Below, in pieces: positions 32,897 to 42,770 of a DNA stretch of 64,000 bases. The notes under the pieces are model-generated. The model did not search any database, was not told the DNA's origin, and was given only the letters and a program-made list of their open reading frames with translations. The stretch's first letter is position 1. Each line of letters starts with the position of its first letter. Source of the DNA: Acinetobacter bereziniae LMG 1003 = CIP 70.12 (GTDB lineage: Bacteria > Pseudomonadota > Gammaproteobacteria > Pseudomonadales > Moraxellaceae); NCBI RefSeq assembly GCF_000368925.1, contig NZ_KB849755.1:1170620-1234619 (forward strand), read 5' to 3'. The position numbers were made by a program, and so were the translations under genes.

Positions 32897-33880
32897 ATGA
32901 CCATCGACTTTAAGCAAGATATTCTCGCTCCTGTTGCAACAGACTTTGCTGCGATGGACAAGTTTATTAATGAAGGTATTACCTCAAAAGTTGCTTTGGT
33001 GATGGCGGTCAGTAAGCATGTGGTTGAAGCTGGCGGAAAACGTATGCGCCCCATTATGTGTTTACTTGCAGCAAAAGCTTGCGGTGCAACAGACACGCAA
33101 ATGGAGCCCTACCGTAAACTGGCTGCCATTATTGAAATGTTGCACACGGCAACATTGGTTCACGATGATGTCGTTGATGAGTCAGGTTTGCGTCGTGGTC
33201 GTCCAACTGCAAACGCAACATGGAATAACCAAACGGCAGTTTTAGTAGGTGACTTCCTGATTTCACGTGCATTTGACTTGCTGGTTGATCTGGACAATAT
33301 GGTGTTGTTAAAAGATTTTTCGACAGGAACCTGTGAAATTGCTGAAGGTGAAGTTTTACAACTTCAGGCACAACATCAACCTGAAACCACAGAACAAACA
33401 TATTTAGATATTATTCACGGTAAAACTTCACGTTTATTTGAATTAGCAACAGAAGGCGCTGCTATTCTTGCTGGTCAACCTCAATATCGTGAGCCACTCC
33501 GTCTTTTTGCTGGACATTTTGGCAATGCCTTCCAAATCATCGATGATATTTTAGACTATACCTCTGACGCTGAAACATTAGGTAAAAATATTGGTGATGA
33601 TTTGATGGAAGGAAAACCAACTTTACCTTTAATCTCTGCTTTAGCGAATACACAAGGCGAAGAACACGAAATTATTCGTAAGAGTATTGCAACTGGCGGG
33701 ACAGCAGATTTAGAAAGTGTGATTCAAATCGTTCAAACTTCTGGTGCTTTAGATTATTGTAGTCGCCGTGCAAATGAAGAAACACAAGCTGCGATCCAAG
33801 CACTGAGTCATTTACCTGAATCTAAATACCGTCAAGCATTGTATAACTTGGCGCAACTTGCCTTACATCGCATTCAATAG
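32897..33880 (+). CDS. ispB: Octaprenyl/polyprenyl diphosphate synthase IspB
   Basis: A 327-residue trans-prenyltransferase that extends farnesyl diphosphate to make the ubiquinone side chain. The first Asp-rich motif is in TLVHDDVVDESGLRRGRPTA and the second in FGNAFQIIDDILDYTSDAE; GGKRMRPIM binds the allylic substrate. The chain length (octa- or nonaprenyl) cannot be set from sequence; Acinetobacter quinones are mostly Q-9. It is divergent from rplU-rpmA and 15 nt upstream of the next gene. Confidence 0.94.
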   Translation: MTIDFKQDILAPVATDFAAMDKFINEGITSKVALVMAVSKHVVEAGGKRMRPIMCLLAAKACGATDTQMEPYRKLAAIIEMLHTATLVHDDVVDESGLRRGRPTANATWNNQTAVLVGDFLISRAFDLLVDLDNMVLLKDFSTGTCEIAEGEVLQLQAQHQPETTEQTYLDIIHGKTSRLFELATEGAAILAGQPQYREPLRLFAGHFGNAFQIIDDILDYTSDAETLGKNIGDDLMEGKPTLPLISALANTQGEEHEIIRKSIATGGTADLESVIQIVQTSGALDYCSRRANEETQAAIQALSHLPESKYRQALYNLAQLALHRIQ

Positions 33881-33895
33881 AATTTAACAAGGCCT

Positions 33896-35950
33896 ATGCA
33901 TATACATTTTAATGATCTTTTTCTCCTTATGCAGGAACAACTTGATGATCCCAAAGTTGTTCCAAATCCTGATATTTTAATCGAGCTAGTCAAACGGATC
34001 AGACCCAATGACACACGTAACCTAGAAGAAATTGAAAATAAATTCAATTCATTAATTCAATCTCTACTCATTACGCCTAATGCATCTTCAGCATTTCAAG
34101 GTTACTTACTCAAGCTAGTCAATCATTACAAACAAGCCGGGCTATATGCGGACAGTGGCATATTATCCTTAGATGGTTTCTGGAATCAGCTTGGGCAACG
34201 TATTGGTGCTCACTTTCTTCCTTTATTACCTGATGAAACAGAACTAAAAGATTTAGTCGGTAAGGTTTTTTATCAACGCAGTGATAAATATTGGCTTGAA
34301 AATATTGATTCAGCGCATTGGAAACAGTTATTTCAACTTCTTAATCAAGGGCATCGTTATAGCAATGATAAACTTGGTATTAAACGCGATATTATTAAAG
34401 CGATTACCGTACTCTCCTACCGTATTAGTGGTATTGGTTTATATCCTGAGTTTATCAATGCTTATCCTGAATTACAGGAATATGAATCTCCATTTTTAGT
34501 CCAAAACCGTGAAATCGTTGAGTTTATAGAAGCTTATAAAAAACAACACCGCGATCAGGATCAGTATGCGGTCACTGTTCCACCAGATGCAGATCAAGCC
34601 TTGGTGATGATTGAACAGTGTCGTGATGTGGTGTTCAAGGTTCGTCGAGCAATTAAGCGAATTGGTGTCAGTCTAAGTTTGACCTATTTATTGTCACTGC
34701 TTGAACAATGTTTGGATCGTATAGAACTGTTATTGAATCTCTTGGTAGAAGATGATCAGATTCGTTATGCATTGTGTGGAGAACTACTGACTGACTTGGT
34801 TGATGCGCATTATAGTGAAACGAGTGTTCGTGATTTACTCAAAACCAATAGTGAATTGATTGCTCTACAAGTTACAGAAAATGCCAGCAAAACAGGTGAA
34901 CATTACGTAAGTACTGATAAAAAAGGCTTCTTGGGTATGTATCAAGCAGCAGCAGGTGCTGGTGTGATCATTGCCACAATGGCAACCCTTAAAATCCTCT
35001 CTGCACGTTTAGTGCTCGCGCCTTTTATGCATGCTTTTCTGTATAGCATGAATTATTCACTGGGTTTTATTCTGATTCATGTTTTACACTTTACGGTTGC
35101 CACCAAACAACCAGCAATGACTGCTGCAGCACTTGCCTCGACAGTACAGCATCAAAAAGGATCAAAAACGGCACAAATTGCAGAACTTGCAGGTCTGATT
35201 ATTAATATTATTCGCACTCAGTTTATTGCGATTTTAGGCAATATTTCGATTGCAATACCAACAGCTGCACTCATCACCTATTTATGGCAATTGGCAATGG
35301 ATGAACCTTTGCTCACACATGCCAAAGCCACGACTTTACTGCATAGCTTGAATCCGTTTACCTCACTTGCCATTCCACATGCAGCAATTGCCGGTGTTTG
35401 TTTGTTTTTATCAGGATTAATTGCTGGATATTTCGACAATATGTCGGTTTATCGCAAGGTCGGACCACGCCTGAAAGCTCACACCAAATGGAAGAAATTT
35501 TTAGGACAGGAACGACTCAATAAATTTGCGGATTATGTTGAACGCAATTTGGGTGCGCTGGCAGGTAATTTCCTCTTTGGTATCATGCTTGGAAGTATGG
35601 GAACCATTGGTTTTATCTTGGGTTTACCTTTAGATATTCGCCATATTGCTTTTGCATCTGCAAACTTTATTCAAGGTTTAATGACGATTAATGGCTCTCC
35701 AGATATCGGTTTGATTATCGTTTCTTTTCTGGGTGTTTTATGTATCGGTTTAACCAACTTATTTGTAAGTTTTACTTTAACGATTATCGTTGCACTCAGA
35801 GCAAGGCAAGTGCGCTTTTCCCAATGGAAACCTTTGGCAAAACTTATATTTACCCATTTTTCAACGCGCCCAATTGATTTTTTCTGGCCACCGAAACAAC
35901 CGTTACAGCTTGAAGACGAAGCAACACCACAAAACAAACTAAATCACTAA
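33896..35950 (+). CDS. Membrane protein of the 'site-specific recombinase' (Gcr-like) family
   Basis: A 684-residue protein. The first half is soluble and helical (YRYSNDKLGIKRDIIKAITVL, RAIKRIGVSLSLTYLLSLLEQC); the second half has about 6-8 hydrophobic helices (from about residue 345) with GFLGMYQAAAGAGVIIATMATLK and YSLGFILIHVLHFTVATKQPAMTAAALA. This matches the PF10136-type family, named after a Neisseria protein. A membrane protein without tyrosine or serine recombinase residues is unlikely to be a recombinase, so the name should not be taken as function. It is probably co-transcribed with ispB. Confidence 0.82.
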   Translation: MHIHFNDLFLLMQEQLDDPKVVPNPDILIELVKRIRPNDTRNLEEIENKFNSLIQSLLITPNASSAFQGYLLKLVNHYKQAGLYADSGILSLDGFWNQLGQRIGAHFLPLLPDETELKDLVGKVFYQRSDKYWLENIDSAHWKQLFQLLNQGHRYSNDKLGIKRDIIKAITVLSYRISGIGLYPEFINAYPELQEYESPFLVQNREIVEFIEAYKKQHRDQDQYAVTVPPDADQALVMIEQCRDVVFKVRRAIKRIGVSLSLTYLLSLLEQCLDRIELLLNLLVEDDQIRYALCGELLTDLVDAHYSETSVRDLLKTNSELIALQVTENASKTGEHYVSTDKKGFLGMYQAAAGAGVIIATMATLKILSARLVLAPFMHAFLYSMNYSLGFILIHVLHFTVATKQPAMTAAALASTVQHQKGSKTAQIAELAGLIINIIRTQFIAILGNISIAIPTAALITYLWQLAMDEPLLTHAKATTLLHSLNPFTSLAIPHAAIAGVCLFLSGLIAGYFDNMSVYRKVGPRLKAHTKWKKFLGQERLNKFADYVERNLGALAGNFLFGIMLGSMGTIGFILGLPLDIRHIAFASANFIQGLMTINGSPDIGLIIVSFLGVLCIGLTNLFVSFTLTIIVALRARQVRFSQWKPLAKLIFTHFSTRPIDFFWPPKQPLQLEDEATPQNKLNH

Positions 35951-36027
35951 ACTTTTTGTTATTTTTTGTGCAAAATGTCAAATATTTTACAAAAAGAAAT
36001 TAGTATAAATTACCTAATTTTACTCAC

Positions 36028-36057
36028 TTGAAAAAAAGTGTACTGGCGAGTACACTT
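36028..36057 (+). promoter_or_regulatory. Promoter with overlapping palindromic operator for PAP2-adeIJK
   Basis: The -35 TTGAAA (36028-36033), a 17-bp spacer and the -10 TACACT (36051-36056) form a good sigma-70 promoter. Within it, AAGTGTACT-GGCG-AGTACACTT (36036-36057) is a perfect palindrome with 9-bp arms that covers the spacer and the whole -10. A bound dimeric repressor would block polymerase. AdeN, the TetR-type repressor of adeIJK in Acinetobacter baumannii, is the obvious candidate, but its gene is not in the window. Confidence 0.75.
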
Positions 36058-36108
36058 CAGTGCATTAAATAAACTTAACGTACATGTTTTTATACTCTAG
36101 GTCATTTT

Positions 36109-36747
36109 ATGCCTTATGTATTGCTCCTTATTGGCTGTATAAGTTTACTTATTGGGAGTATTGGTTTAACCATAAACCAAGTACAACTATTTGATTTATC
36201 AAGTGTTGTATGGATGAGTTCACACCGTTTAGATTTTTTAAATGGTATTGCGCTTAGCCTATCCTATCTAGGCGGCTTACCGTCAATGATCGTGATTGCA
36301 GGGCTATGTAATGTATATTTCATACGCCTAAAACAGTATGCAAACATACTGATGATCAGTATTGGGTTACTTGGTGCTTCAGCGATTGGTTGGATAATTA
36401 AATATCTAGTCAATCGCCCACGACCTGATGAAATCTACCAGATGGTGCAAACCTATGGTGCTTCATTTCCCAGTGCTCACAGTATTTATGCTGCTATTGT
36501 ATGTTGTTCGATTATGTTTATATTTCAAAAGCATCACCACGTTAAATGGATTGGCTTGGGGGGCTTTTTATGGTTTCTAAGCATGGGGGTCTCTAGAATT
36601 TATCTGGGAGCACATTTCCCAACTGATGTACTCACTGGATGGGGTATAGGTTTCATATGGGCTGCTATTTTATGGTTCATATTGACACCAGAAACGTTAA
36701 GTCAGAACAAATTATTTTTAGATAAGAATCTAAACGAGGTGGAATAA
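36109..36747 (+). CDS. PAP2-family membrane phosphatase upstream of adeI
   Basis: A 212-residue membrane protein with about six hydrophobic helices. The three phosphatase motifs are intact: KYLVNRPRP, the SFPSAHS box with catalytic His, and SRIYLGAHFPTDVLTG. Substrates of such enzymes are lipid phosphates, for example undecaprenyl pyrophosphate or phosphatidic acid. Its stop overlaps the adeI start by one base (TAATG), so it is the first gene of the efflux operon transcript. Confidence 0.9.
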   Translation: MPYVLLLIGCISLLIGSIGLTINQVQLFDLSSVVWMSSHRLDFLNGIALSLSYLGGLPSMIVIAGLCNVYFIRLKQYANILMISIGLLGASAIGWIIKYLVNRPRPDEIYQMVQTYGASFPSAHSIYAAIVCCSIMFIFQKHHHVKWIGLGGFLWFLSMGVSRIYLGAHFPTDVLTGWGIGFIWAAILWFILTPETLSQNKLFLDKNLNEVE

Positions 36748-38012
36748 TGATGTCGGCAAAGCTTTGGGCTCCTGCCCTTACTGCTTGTGCTCTCGCAACA
36801 AGTATTGCACTTGTAGGTTGCAGCAAAGATCCTAAATCAGCACAAGAAGCTGGTGGTGCTGCCCAAAAAATGCCGCCGACTGAAGTTGGTGTCATTGTTG
36901 CTCAACCACAAAGCGTTGAACAAACTGTAGAACTTTCTGGTCGTACTTCAGCATATCAAATATCTGAAGTTCGTCCGCAAACAAGTGGTGTGATTTTAAA
37001 ACGTTTGTTTACAGAAGGTAGTTTTGTTCGTGAAGGTCAACCTCTTTACGAGATTGATTCGAGAGTTAACCGTGCAAACTTAGACAATGCAAAAGCAGCT
37101 TTAGTACGTCAGCAAGCTAATTTAAATTCATTACAAGTGAAAGCAAATCGTTATCGCCAACTTGTTGGCATTAACGCCGTGTCTAAACAAGAATATGATG
37201 ACTTACTTGCTCAAATAAAACTTGCAGAAGCAGATATTGCTGCTTCAAATGCGACTGTTAAAAATGCACAAATTGACCTAGGCTATTCAACTGTTCGTTC
37301 GCCTATTTCTGGTCAATCAGGTCGTTCATCTGTTACTGCAGGTGCTTTAGTCACAGCCAATCAGGCAAATGCTTTAGTGACAATTCAACAACTTGATCCA
37401 ATTTACGTAGACATCAGCCAATCAAGTGCTGAGTTGTTACGTCTACGTCAACAGTTGAGTCAAGGTAGCATTGATCGCAGTAACAACACAAAAGTACGCT
37501 TAAAACTTGAAGATGGTAGTTACTACCCTGTCGAAGGAAATCTGGCATTTTCTGACGCAAGTGTAAACCCAGAAACAGGTTCGGTGACCCTACGTGCTGT
37601 TTTCTCAAATCCGAATCACTTGTTATTGCCAGGTATGTTTGCCAACGCGCAAATCGTACAGGGTGTGATTCCAAATGCTTACTTGGTTCCGCAAGCTGCG
37701 ATTACACGTACGCCAACAGGTCAAGCCATTGCAATGATTGTCAATGCAAAAGGTGCTGTTGAAAGTCGTCCAATCACAACTGCAGGTGTTCATGGCAAAG
37801 ATTGGATCGTCACTCAAGGTTTAAATACAGGTGATAAAGTCATTGTTGATGGTATCGCGAAAGTTAAACCTGAACAGGAAGTGGTTGCTAAACCTTATCA
37901 ACCACAAGCTGAAGCTCAACCTGGACAAGCTGCGCCTAAACCAGCAACAGCTGCTCAACCTGCGGCTCAGCAAGAAAAAAACAGTGAACAAAAATCTACT
38001 TCACATGCTTAA
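36747..38012 (+). CDS. adeI: RND efflux membrane fusion protein AdeI
   Basis: A 421-residue periplasmic adaptor lipoprotein. MMSAKLWAPALTACALATS begins the signal, with lipobox LVGC. It is followed by the barrel-sandwich strands (SEVRPQTSGVILKRLF, GQPLYEIDSRVNRANLDNAK), an alpha-helical hairpin (about 105-170), YSTVRSPISGQSGRSSVTAGALVT, and a Pro/Ala/Gln-rich tail. It closely resembles A. baumannii AdeI from memory. It links the pump AdeJ to the channel AdeK. Confidence 0.95.
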   Translation: MMSAKLWAPALTACALATSIALVGCSKDPKSAQEAGGAAQKMPPTEVGVIVAQPQSVEQTVELSGRTSAYQISEVRPQTSGVILKRLFTEGSFVREGQPLYEIDSRVNRANLDNAKAALVRQQANLNSLQVKANRYRQLVGINAVSKQEYDDLLAQIKLAEADIAASNATVKNAQIDLGYSTVRSPISGQSGRSSVTAGALVTANQANALVTIQQLDPIYVDISQSSAELLRLRQQLSQGSIDRSNNTKVRLKLEDGSYYPVEGNLAFSDASVNPETGSVTLRAVFSNPNHLLLPGMFANAQIVQGVIPNAYLVPQAAITRTPTGQAIAMIVNAKGAVESRPITTAGVHGKDWIVTQGLNTGDKVIVDGIAKVKPEQEVVAKPYQPQAEAQPGQAAPKPATAAQPAAQQEKNSEQKSTSHA

Positions 38013-38024
38013 GGGGTAGACTGA

Positions 38025-41000
38025 ATGGCTCAATTCTTTATTCATCGTCCGATTTTTGCATGGGTAATTGCATTAGTCATTATGTTAGCGGGTGTACTCA
38101 CGCTGACAAAAATGCCCATTGCACAATATCCGACGATTGCACCACCGACTGTCACCATTTCTGCGACATATCCAGGTGCATCTGCTGAAACTGTTGAGAA
38201 TACAGTTACACAGATTATCGAACAACAAATGAATGGTTTGGATGGCTTACGTTACATCTCATCTAACAGTGCGGGTAACGGTCAAGCTTCAATCCAATTA
38301 AACTTTGAACAAGGTGTCGATCCAGATATCGCCCAAGTTCAAGTACAAAACAAATTACAGTCAGCAACTGCGCTTTTGCCTGAAGATGTACAACGTCAAG
38401 GTGTGAAAGTGACTAAGTCGGGTGCAAGTTTCTTACAGGTACTTGCATTCTATTCTACAGAAGACAGCCTTTCTGCAAATGACATTAAGGACTATGTAAA
38501 CTCAAACATTTCAGAACCATTAAGCCGTGTGGCGGGTGTGGGTGAAGTGCAAGTGTTTGGTGGTTCATATGCGATGCGTATTTGGCTTGATCCTGCAAAA
38601 TTAACCAGTTTAGGGCTTACACCGAGTGATGTTGCAGCAGCAATTCGTGCACAAAACTCACAGGTTGCTGTAGGTCAATTAGGTGGTGCGCCATCTGTTG
38701 ACGGGCAAGTGCTGAACGCAACGGTTAATGCGCAAAGTATGTTGACCACACCTGAACAGTTTAAAAACATCTTCTTGAAAAACACCAGTGACGGTGCTCA
38801 AGTACGTTTAGGTGATGTTGCTCGTGTTGAATTAGGTGCGGACAACTATCAGTTTGACTCGAAGTACAATGGTAAACCTGCTGGCGGTGTTGCAATTAAA
38901 CTTGCGACAGGTGCCAATGCATTAGATACAGCGAAAGCAGTTGAAGCGCGTTTAGTTGATTTACGTAAGAACTACCCTGCTGGCATGAAAGATGAATTGG
39001 CATTTGATACAACGCCATTTATTCAACTGTCGATTGAAAGTGTGGTTCATACCTTAATCGAAGCAGTTATTCTTGTATTCTTTGTCATGTTCTTGTTCTT
39101 ACAGAACTGGCGTGCAACGATTATTCCAACAATGGCTGTTCCAGTGGTTGTGTTGGGTACCTTTGCCATCATCAATCTATTTGGATTCTCAATCAATACA
39201 CTGACCATGTTTGCGATGGTTCTGGCGATTGGTCTTTTGGTGGATGATGCCATCGTTGTGGTCGAAAACGTTGAACGGGTCATGCAGGAAGATCATTTAG
39301 ATCCAGTCTCTGCCACAGAACTTTCAATGAAACAGATTTCTGGTGCATTGGTAGGTATTACCTCAGTATTGACTGCTGTATTCGTTCCAATGGCATTCTT
39401 TGGGGGTACAACAGGTGTAATTTATCGACAATTCTCGATCACGCTCGTGACTGCGATGGTGCTTTCATTAATTGTTGCTTTAACATTTACGCCTGCACTG
39501 TGTGCGACTATTTTGAAACAGCATGATCCAAACAAAGAACAAAGCAATAACATCTTTGCACGTTTCTTCCGTTGGTTTAACAATGCTTTTGATCGTACTG
39601 CGGAAAAATACCAAAATGGTGTAAACCGCATGACTCACCATAAAATATTCTCAGGAATTATTTATGCTGTTGTCGTTGGTGTATTGGTTACTGTATTTAT
39701 CAAAATGCCGTCTTCATTCTTACCTGAAGAAGATCAGGGTATTGTAATGACCTTGGTACAATTACCACCAAATGCGACTTTGGATCGTACTGGTAAAACC
39801 ATTGATACCATGACCAACTATTTCTTAAATAAAGAAAAAGATTCGGTTAAATCTGTATTTAGTGTGGCTGGTTTCTCCTTCACAGGGGTCGGTCAAAATG
39901 CGGGGCTTGCTTTCATTCGTTTGAAAGATTGGGAAGAACGTACAACACCTGAACAACAGATTGGTGCAGTCATTCAACGTGGTATGGCACTCAACATGAT
40001 CATCAAAGATGCATCATATGTTATGCCACTGCAATTGCCTGCAATGCCTGAATTAGGTGTAACTGCTGGTTTTAACTTGCAGTTAAAAGATCCAGGTGGT
40101 CAAGGTCATGACAAACTGATTGCTGCTCGTAATGCGATCTTAGGCATGGCGTCACAAGACAAACGTCTTGTCGGTGTACGACCAAATGGTCAAGAAGATA
40201 CGCCTCAGTATCAAATCACAATCGACCAAGCGCAAGCAGGTGCGATGGGTGTAAGCATTGCTGATATCAACTCAACCATGAGTATGGCTTGGGGTGGCTC
40301 TTATATCAATGACTTCGTTGACCGTGGTCGTGTGAAGAAAGTTTATGTCCAAGGTGATGCGAATGCTCGTATGATGCCTGAGGACTTAAACAAATGGTAT
40401 GTGCGTAATAGCAAAGGTGAAATGGTTCCATTCTCTGCTTTTGCAACAGGTAAATGGACTTATGGTTCACCTCGTCTAGAACGTTACAATGGTGTTGCCT
40501 CTGTCAACATTCAAGGTACGCCTGCCCCTGGTGTCAGCTCTGGTGATGCGATGGCAGCAATGGAAGAAATCATTGCCAAATTACCATCTATGGGCTTGTC
40601 AGGTTATGACTATGAATGGACAGGTTTATCATTAGAAGAACGTGAGTCTGGCGCTCAAGCACCATTCTTGTATGCGCTCTCTTTATTGATTGTATTCTTG
40701 TGTCTTGCAGCACTCTATGAAAGCTGGTCGATTCCATTCTCAGTATTACTTGTGGTTCCATTAGGTGTATTGGGTGCGGTGTTATTGACATATTTCGGTA
40801 TGATCATTAAAGGTGATCCAAATCTTTCCAATAACATTTACTTCCAAGTGGCACTCATTGCAGTCATCGGTTTGTCTGCGAAGAATGCGATTTTGATTGT
40901 AGAATTTGCGAAAGAGTTGCAAGAAAAAGGCGAAGAGCTGTTTGAAGCTACATTGCATGCTGCAAAAATGCGTTTACGTCCAATCATTATGACAACTTTG

Positions 41001-41204
41001 GCGTTTGGTTTCGGTGTACTCCCTCTTGCTCTGTCAACAGGTGCAGGCGCTGGTAGCCAACACTCAGTCGGATATGGTGTATTGGGTGGTGTGATTAGTT
41101 CAACACTTTTAGGTATCTTCTTTATTCCTGTATTCTTCGTATGGATTCGTAGTATCTTTAAGTACAAACCTAAAAATCAAAATATTCAGGAGCATAAATC
41201 GTGA
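38025..41204 (+). CDS. adeJ: RND multidrug efflux pump AdeJ
   Basis: A 1059-residue inner membrane RND transporter with 12 expected membrane helices and two large periplasmic loops. It begins AQFFIHRPIFAWVIALVIML. The proton-relay Asp pair is in LAIGLLVDDAIVVVENVERV (helix 4), and the Lys partner is in GLSAKNAILIVEFAKE (helix 10). AdeIJK gives intrinsic resistance to a broad set of drugs and also affects membrane lipids. It lies 12 nt after adeI, and its TGA overlaps the adeK start. Confidence 0.96.
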   Translation: MAQFFIHRPIFAWVIALVIMLAGVLTLTKMPIAQYPTIAPPTVTISATYPGASAETVENTVTQIIEQQMNGLDGLRYISSNSAGNGQASIQLNFEQGVDPDIAQVQVQNKLQSATALLPEDVQRQGVKVTKSGASFLQVLAFYSTEDSLSANDIKDYVNSNISEPLSRVAGVGEVQVFGGSYAMRIWLDPAKLTSLGLTPSDVAAAIRAQNSQVAVGQLGGAPSVDGQVLNATVNAQSMLTTPEQFKNIFLKNTSDGAQVRLGDVARVELGADNYQFDSKYNGKPAGGVAIKLATGANALDTAKAVEARLVDLRKNYPAGMKDELAFDTTPFIQLSIESVVHTLIEAVILVFFVMFLFLQNWRATIIPTMAVPVVVLGTFAIINLFGFSINTLTMFAMVLAIGLLVDDAIVVVENVERVMQEDHLDPVSATELSMKQISGALVGITSVLTAVFVPMAFFGGTTGVIYRQFSITLVTAMVLSLIVALTFTPALCATILKQHDPNKEQSNNIFARFFRWFNNAFDRTAEKYQNGVNRMTHHKIFSGIIYAVVVGVLVTVFIKMPSSFLPEEDQGIVMTLVQLPPNATLDRTGKTIDTMTNYFLNKEKDSVKSVFSVAGFSFTGVGQNAGLAFIRLKDWEERTTPEQQIGAVIQRGMALNMIIKDASYVMPLQLPAMPELGVTAGFNLQLKDPGGQGHDKLIAARNAILGMASQDKRLVGVRPNGQEDTPQYQITIDQAQAGAMGVSIADINSTMSMAWGGSYINDFVDRGRVKKVYVQGDANARMMPEDLNKWYVRNSKGEMVPFSAFATGKWTYGSPRLERYNGVASVNIQGTPAPGVSSGDAMAAMEEIIAKLPSMGLSGYDYEWTGLSLEERESGAQAPFLYALSLLIVFLCLAALYESWSIPFSVLLVVPLGVLGAVLLTYFGMIIKGDPNLSNNIYFQVALIAVIGLSAKNAILIVEFAKELQEKGEELFEATLHAAKMRLRPIIMTTLAFGFGVLPLALSTGAGAGSQHSVGYGVLGGVISSTLLGIFFIPVFFVWIRSIFKYKPKNQNIQEHKS

Positions 41205-42658
41205 TGCAAAACGTATGGTCTATTTCAGGTCGTAGCATTGCGGTATCTGCACTTGCGCTTGCTTTGACAGCTTGTCAAAGCATGCGTGGCCCAGAACCGG
41301 TAGCTCAAGCGAACATACCTACGAGTTATATTGATAATGGCACGGGTACGTCCATTGCTTCACAAGGCTATAAAGAGTTTTTTGCAGATCAACGCTTGCT
41401 TCAAGTGCTCGATCTTGCTTTAGCCAACAACCGTGATTTACGTACAGCAACATTGAATATTCAACGTGCACAACAAGCTTATCAAATCACTGAAAACAAT
41501 CAGTTACCTACGATTGGTGCAAGTGGCGGTGTTTTACGTCAAGACCAAGGCATGGGTGCTCAGACACGTTATAACGTTGGTCTAGGTGTAACTTCTTATG
41601 AGTTGGACTTTTGGGGTCGTGTAAAAAGTTTAAAAGACAATGCACTAGATACTTATCTATCGACTGCAAGTGCACGTGATGCAACGCAAATCAGCTTAAT
41701 AGGTCAAGTTGCACAGGCTTGGTTAAATTATTCTTTTGCGACAGCACAACTTAAACTGGCTGACCAAACACTCAAAGCGCAACTCGATTCTTACAATCTC
41801 AACAAAAAACGTTTTGATGTGGGTATTGACAGTGAAGTTCCTGTTCGTCAGGCACAGATCTCCGTTGAAACTGCTCGTAATGATGTTGCGAACTATAAGA
41901 CACAAATTGCTCAAGCTCAAAACTTGTTGAACTTACTTGTTGGACAAACAGTTCCTGATAATTTGCTGCCTAAACAACGTGTAACACGTATTACCACAAA
42001 TTCAGCATTTGCTGCTGGCTTGCCAAGTGACTTGTTGAACAACCGTCCTGATGTTAAAGCAGCAGAATATAAACTTTCAGCTGCGGGTGCGAATATTGGT
42101 GCTGCTAAAGCACGTTTATTCCCAACCATTAGCTTGACGGGTTCTGCGGGTTATGCGTCGACGGATTTAAGTGATTTGTTTAAATCTGGCTCATTCGTAT
42201 GGTCTTTAGGTCCTAGCCTTGATATTCCACTATGGGATTGGGGTACTCGTAAAGCGAACATTAAAATTTCAGAAACAGATCAACAAATTGCGTTGTCTGA
42301 TTATGAAAAATCTGTTCAATCTGCTTTCCGTGAAGTGAATGATGCTTTAGCGACACGTCAAAATATTGGTGATCGTCTATCTGCACAGAAACGTTTGGTT
42401 GATGCGACCAATACGACCTATAAACTTTCAAATGCCCGCTTCCGTGCAGGTATTGACAGTTTCTTATCGGTATTAGATGCGCAACGTACTTCATATTCTG
42501 CTGAACAAGGTTTGTTACTTTTAGAACAAGCCAATTTAAACAATCAAATTGAAGTGTATAAAACCTTAGGTGGTGGTCTGAAAGCCAATACTTCAGATCA
42601 AATTGCACAGCCTGCTTCTTCGTCTGAATTGAAATACCATCCAAACGATAAAAAGTAA
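41204..42658 (+). CDS. adeK: Outer membrane efflux channel AdeK
   Basis: A 484-residue TolC/OprM-type lipoprotein channel (NodT family). The N-terminus MQNVWSISGRSIAVSALALA ends in the lipobox LTAC. Two OEP repeats follow, with NNRDLRTATLNIQRAQQAY, NNRPDVKAAEYKLSAAGANI and NARFRAGIDSFLSVLDAQR. ATG 41204 gives the usual N-terminus; GTG 41201 is better spaced from AGGAG and would add one residue. Overlap with adeJ indicates coupling. Confidence 0.95.
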   Translation: MQNVWSISGRSIAVSALALALTACQSMRGPEPVAQANIPTSYIDNGTGTSIASQGYKEFFADQRLLQVLDLALANNRDLRTATLNIQRAQQAYQITENNQLPTIGASGGVLRQDQGMGAQTRYNVGLGVTSYELDFWGRVKSLKDNALDTYLSTASARDATQISLIGQVAQAWLNYSFATAQLKLADQTLKAQLDSYNLNKKRFDVGIDSEVPVRQAQISVETARNDVANYKTQIAQAQNLLNLLVGQTVPDNLLPKQRVTRITTNSAFAAGLPSDLLNNRPDVKAAEYKLSAAGANIGAAKARLFPTISLTGSAGYASTDLSDLFKSGSFVWSLGPSLDIPLWDWGTRKANIKISETDQQIALSDYEKSVQSAFREVNDALATRQNIGDRLSAQKRLVDATNTTYKLSNARFRAGIDSFLSVLDAQRTSYSAEQGLLLLEQANLNNQIEVYKTLGGGLKANTSDQIAQPASSSELKYHPNDKK

Positions 42659-42677
42659 GTAAAATCAAATTGATCAT

Positions 42678-42706
42678 AAAAGCTCACTTCGGTGGGCTTT
42701 TTTTTA
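42678..42706 (+). terminator. Terminator of the adeIJK operon
   Basis: AAAGCTCAC-TTCG-GTGGGCTTT, with a stable TTCG loop, is followed by a run of eight or more T. Confidence 0.9.
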
Positions 42707-42770
42707 TTGCATTTTGAAGCAGAATTTTCTATGTTGGAAACAAATCATCATTATTGAATATTGAAAAACA

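Noticed and set aside
33896..35950. Integrase or recombinase marking a genomic island
   Set aside because: Despite the family name the protein is a polytopic membrane protein without recombinase active-site residues, and its ispB linkage argues for core genome.
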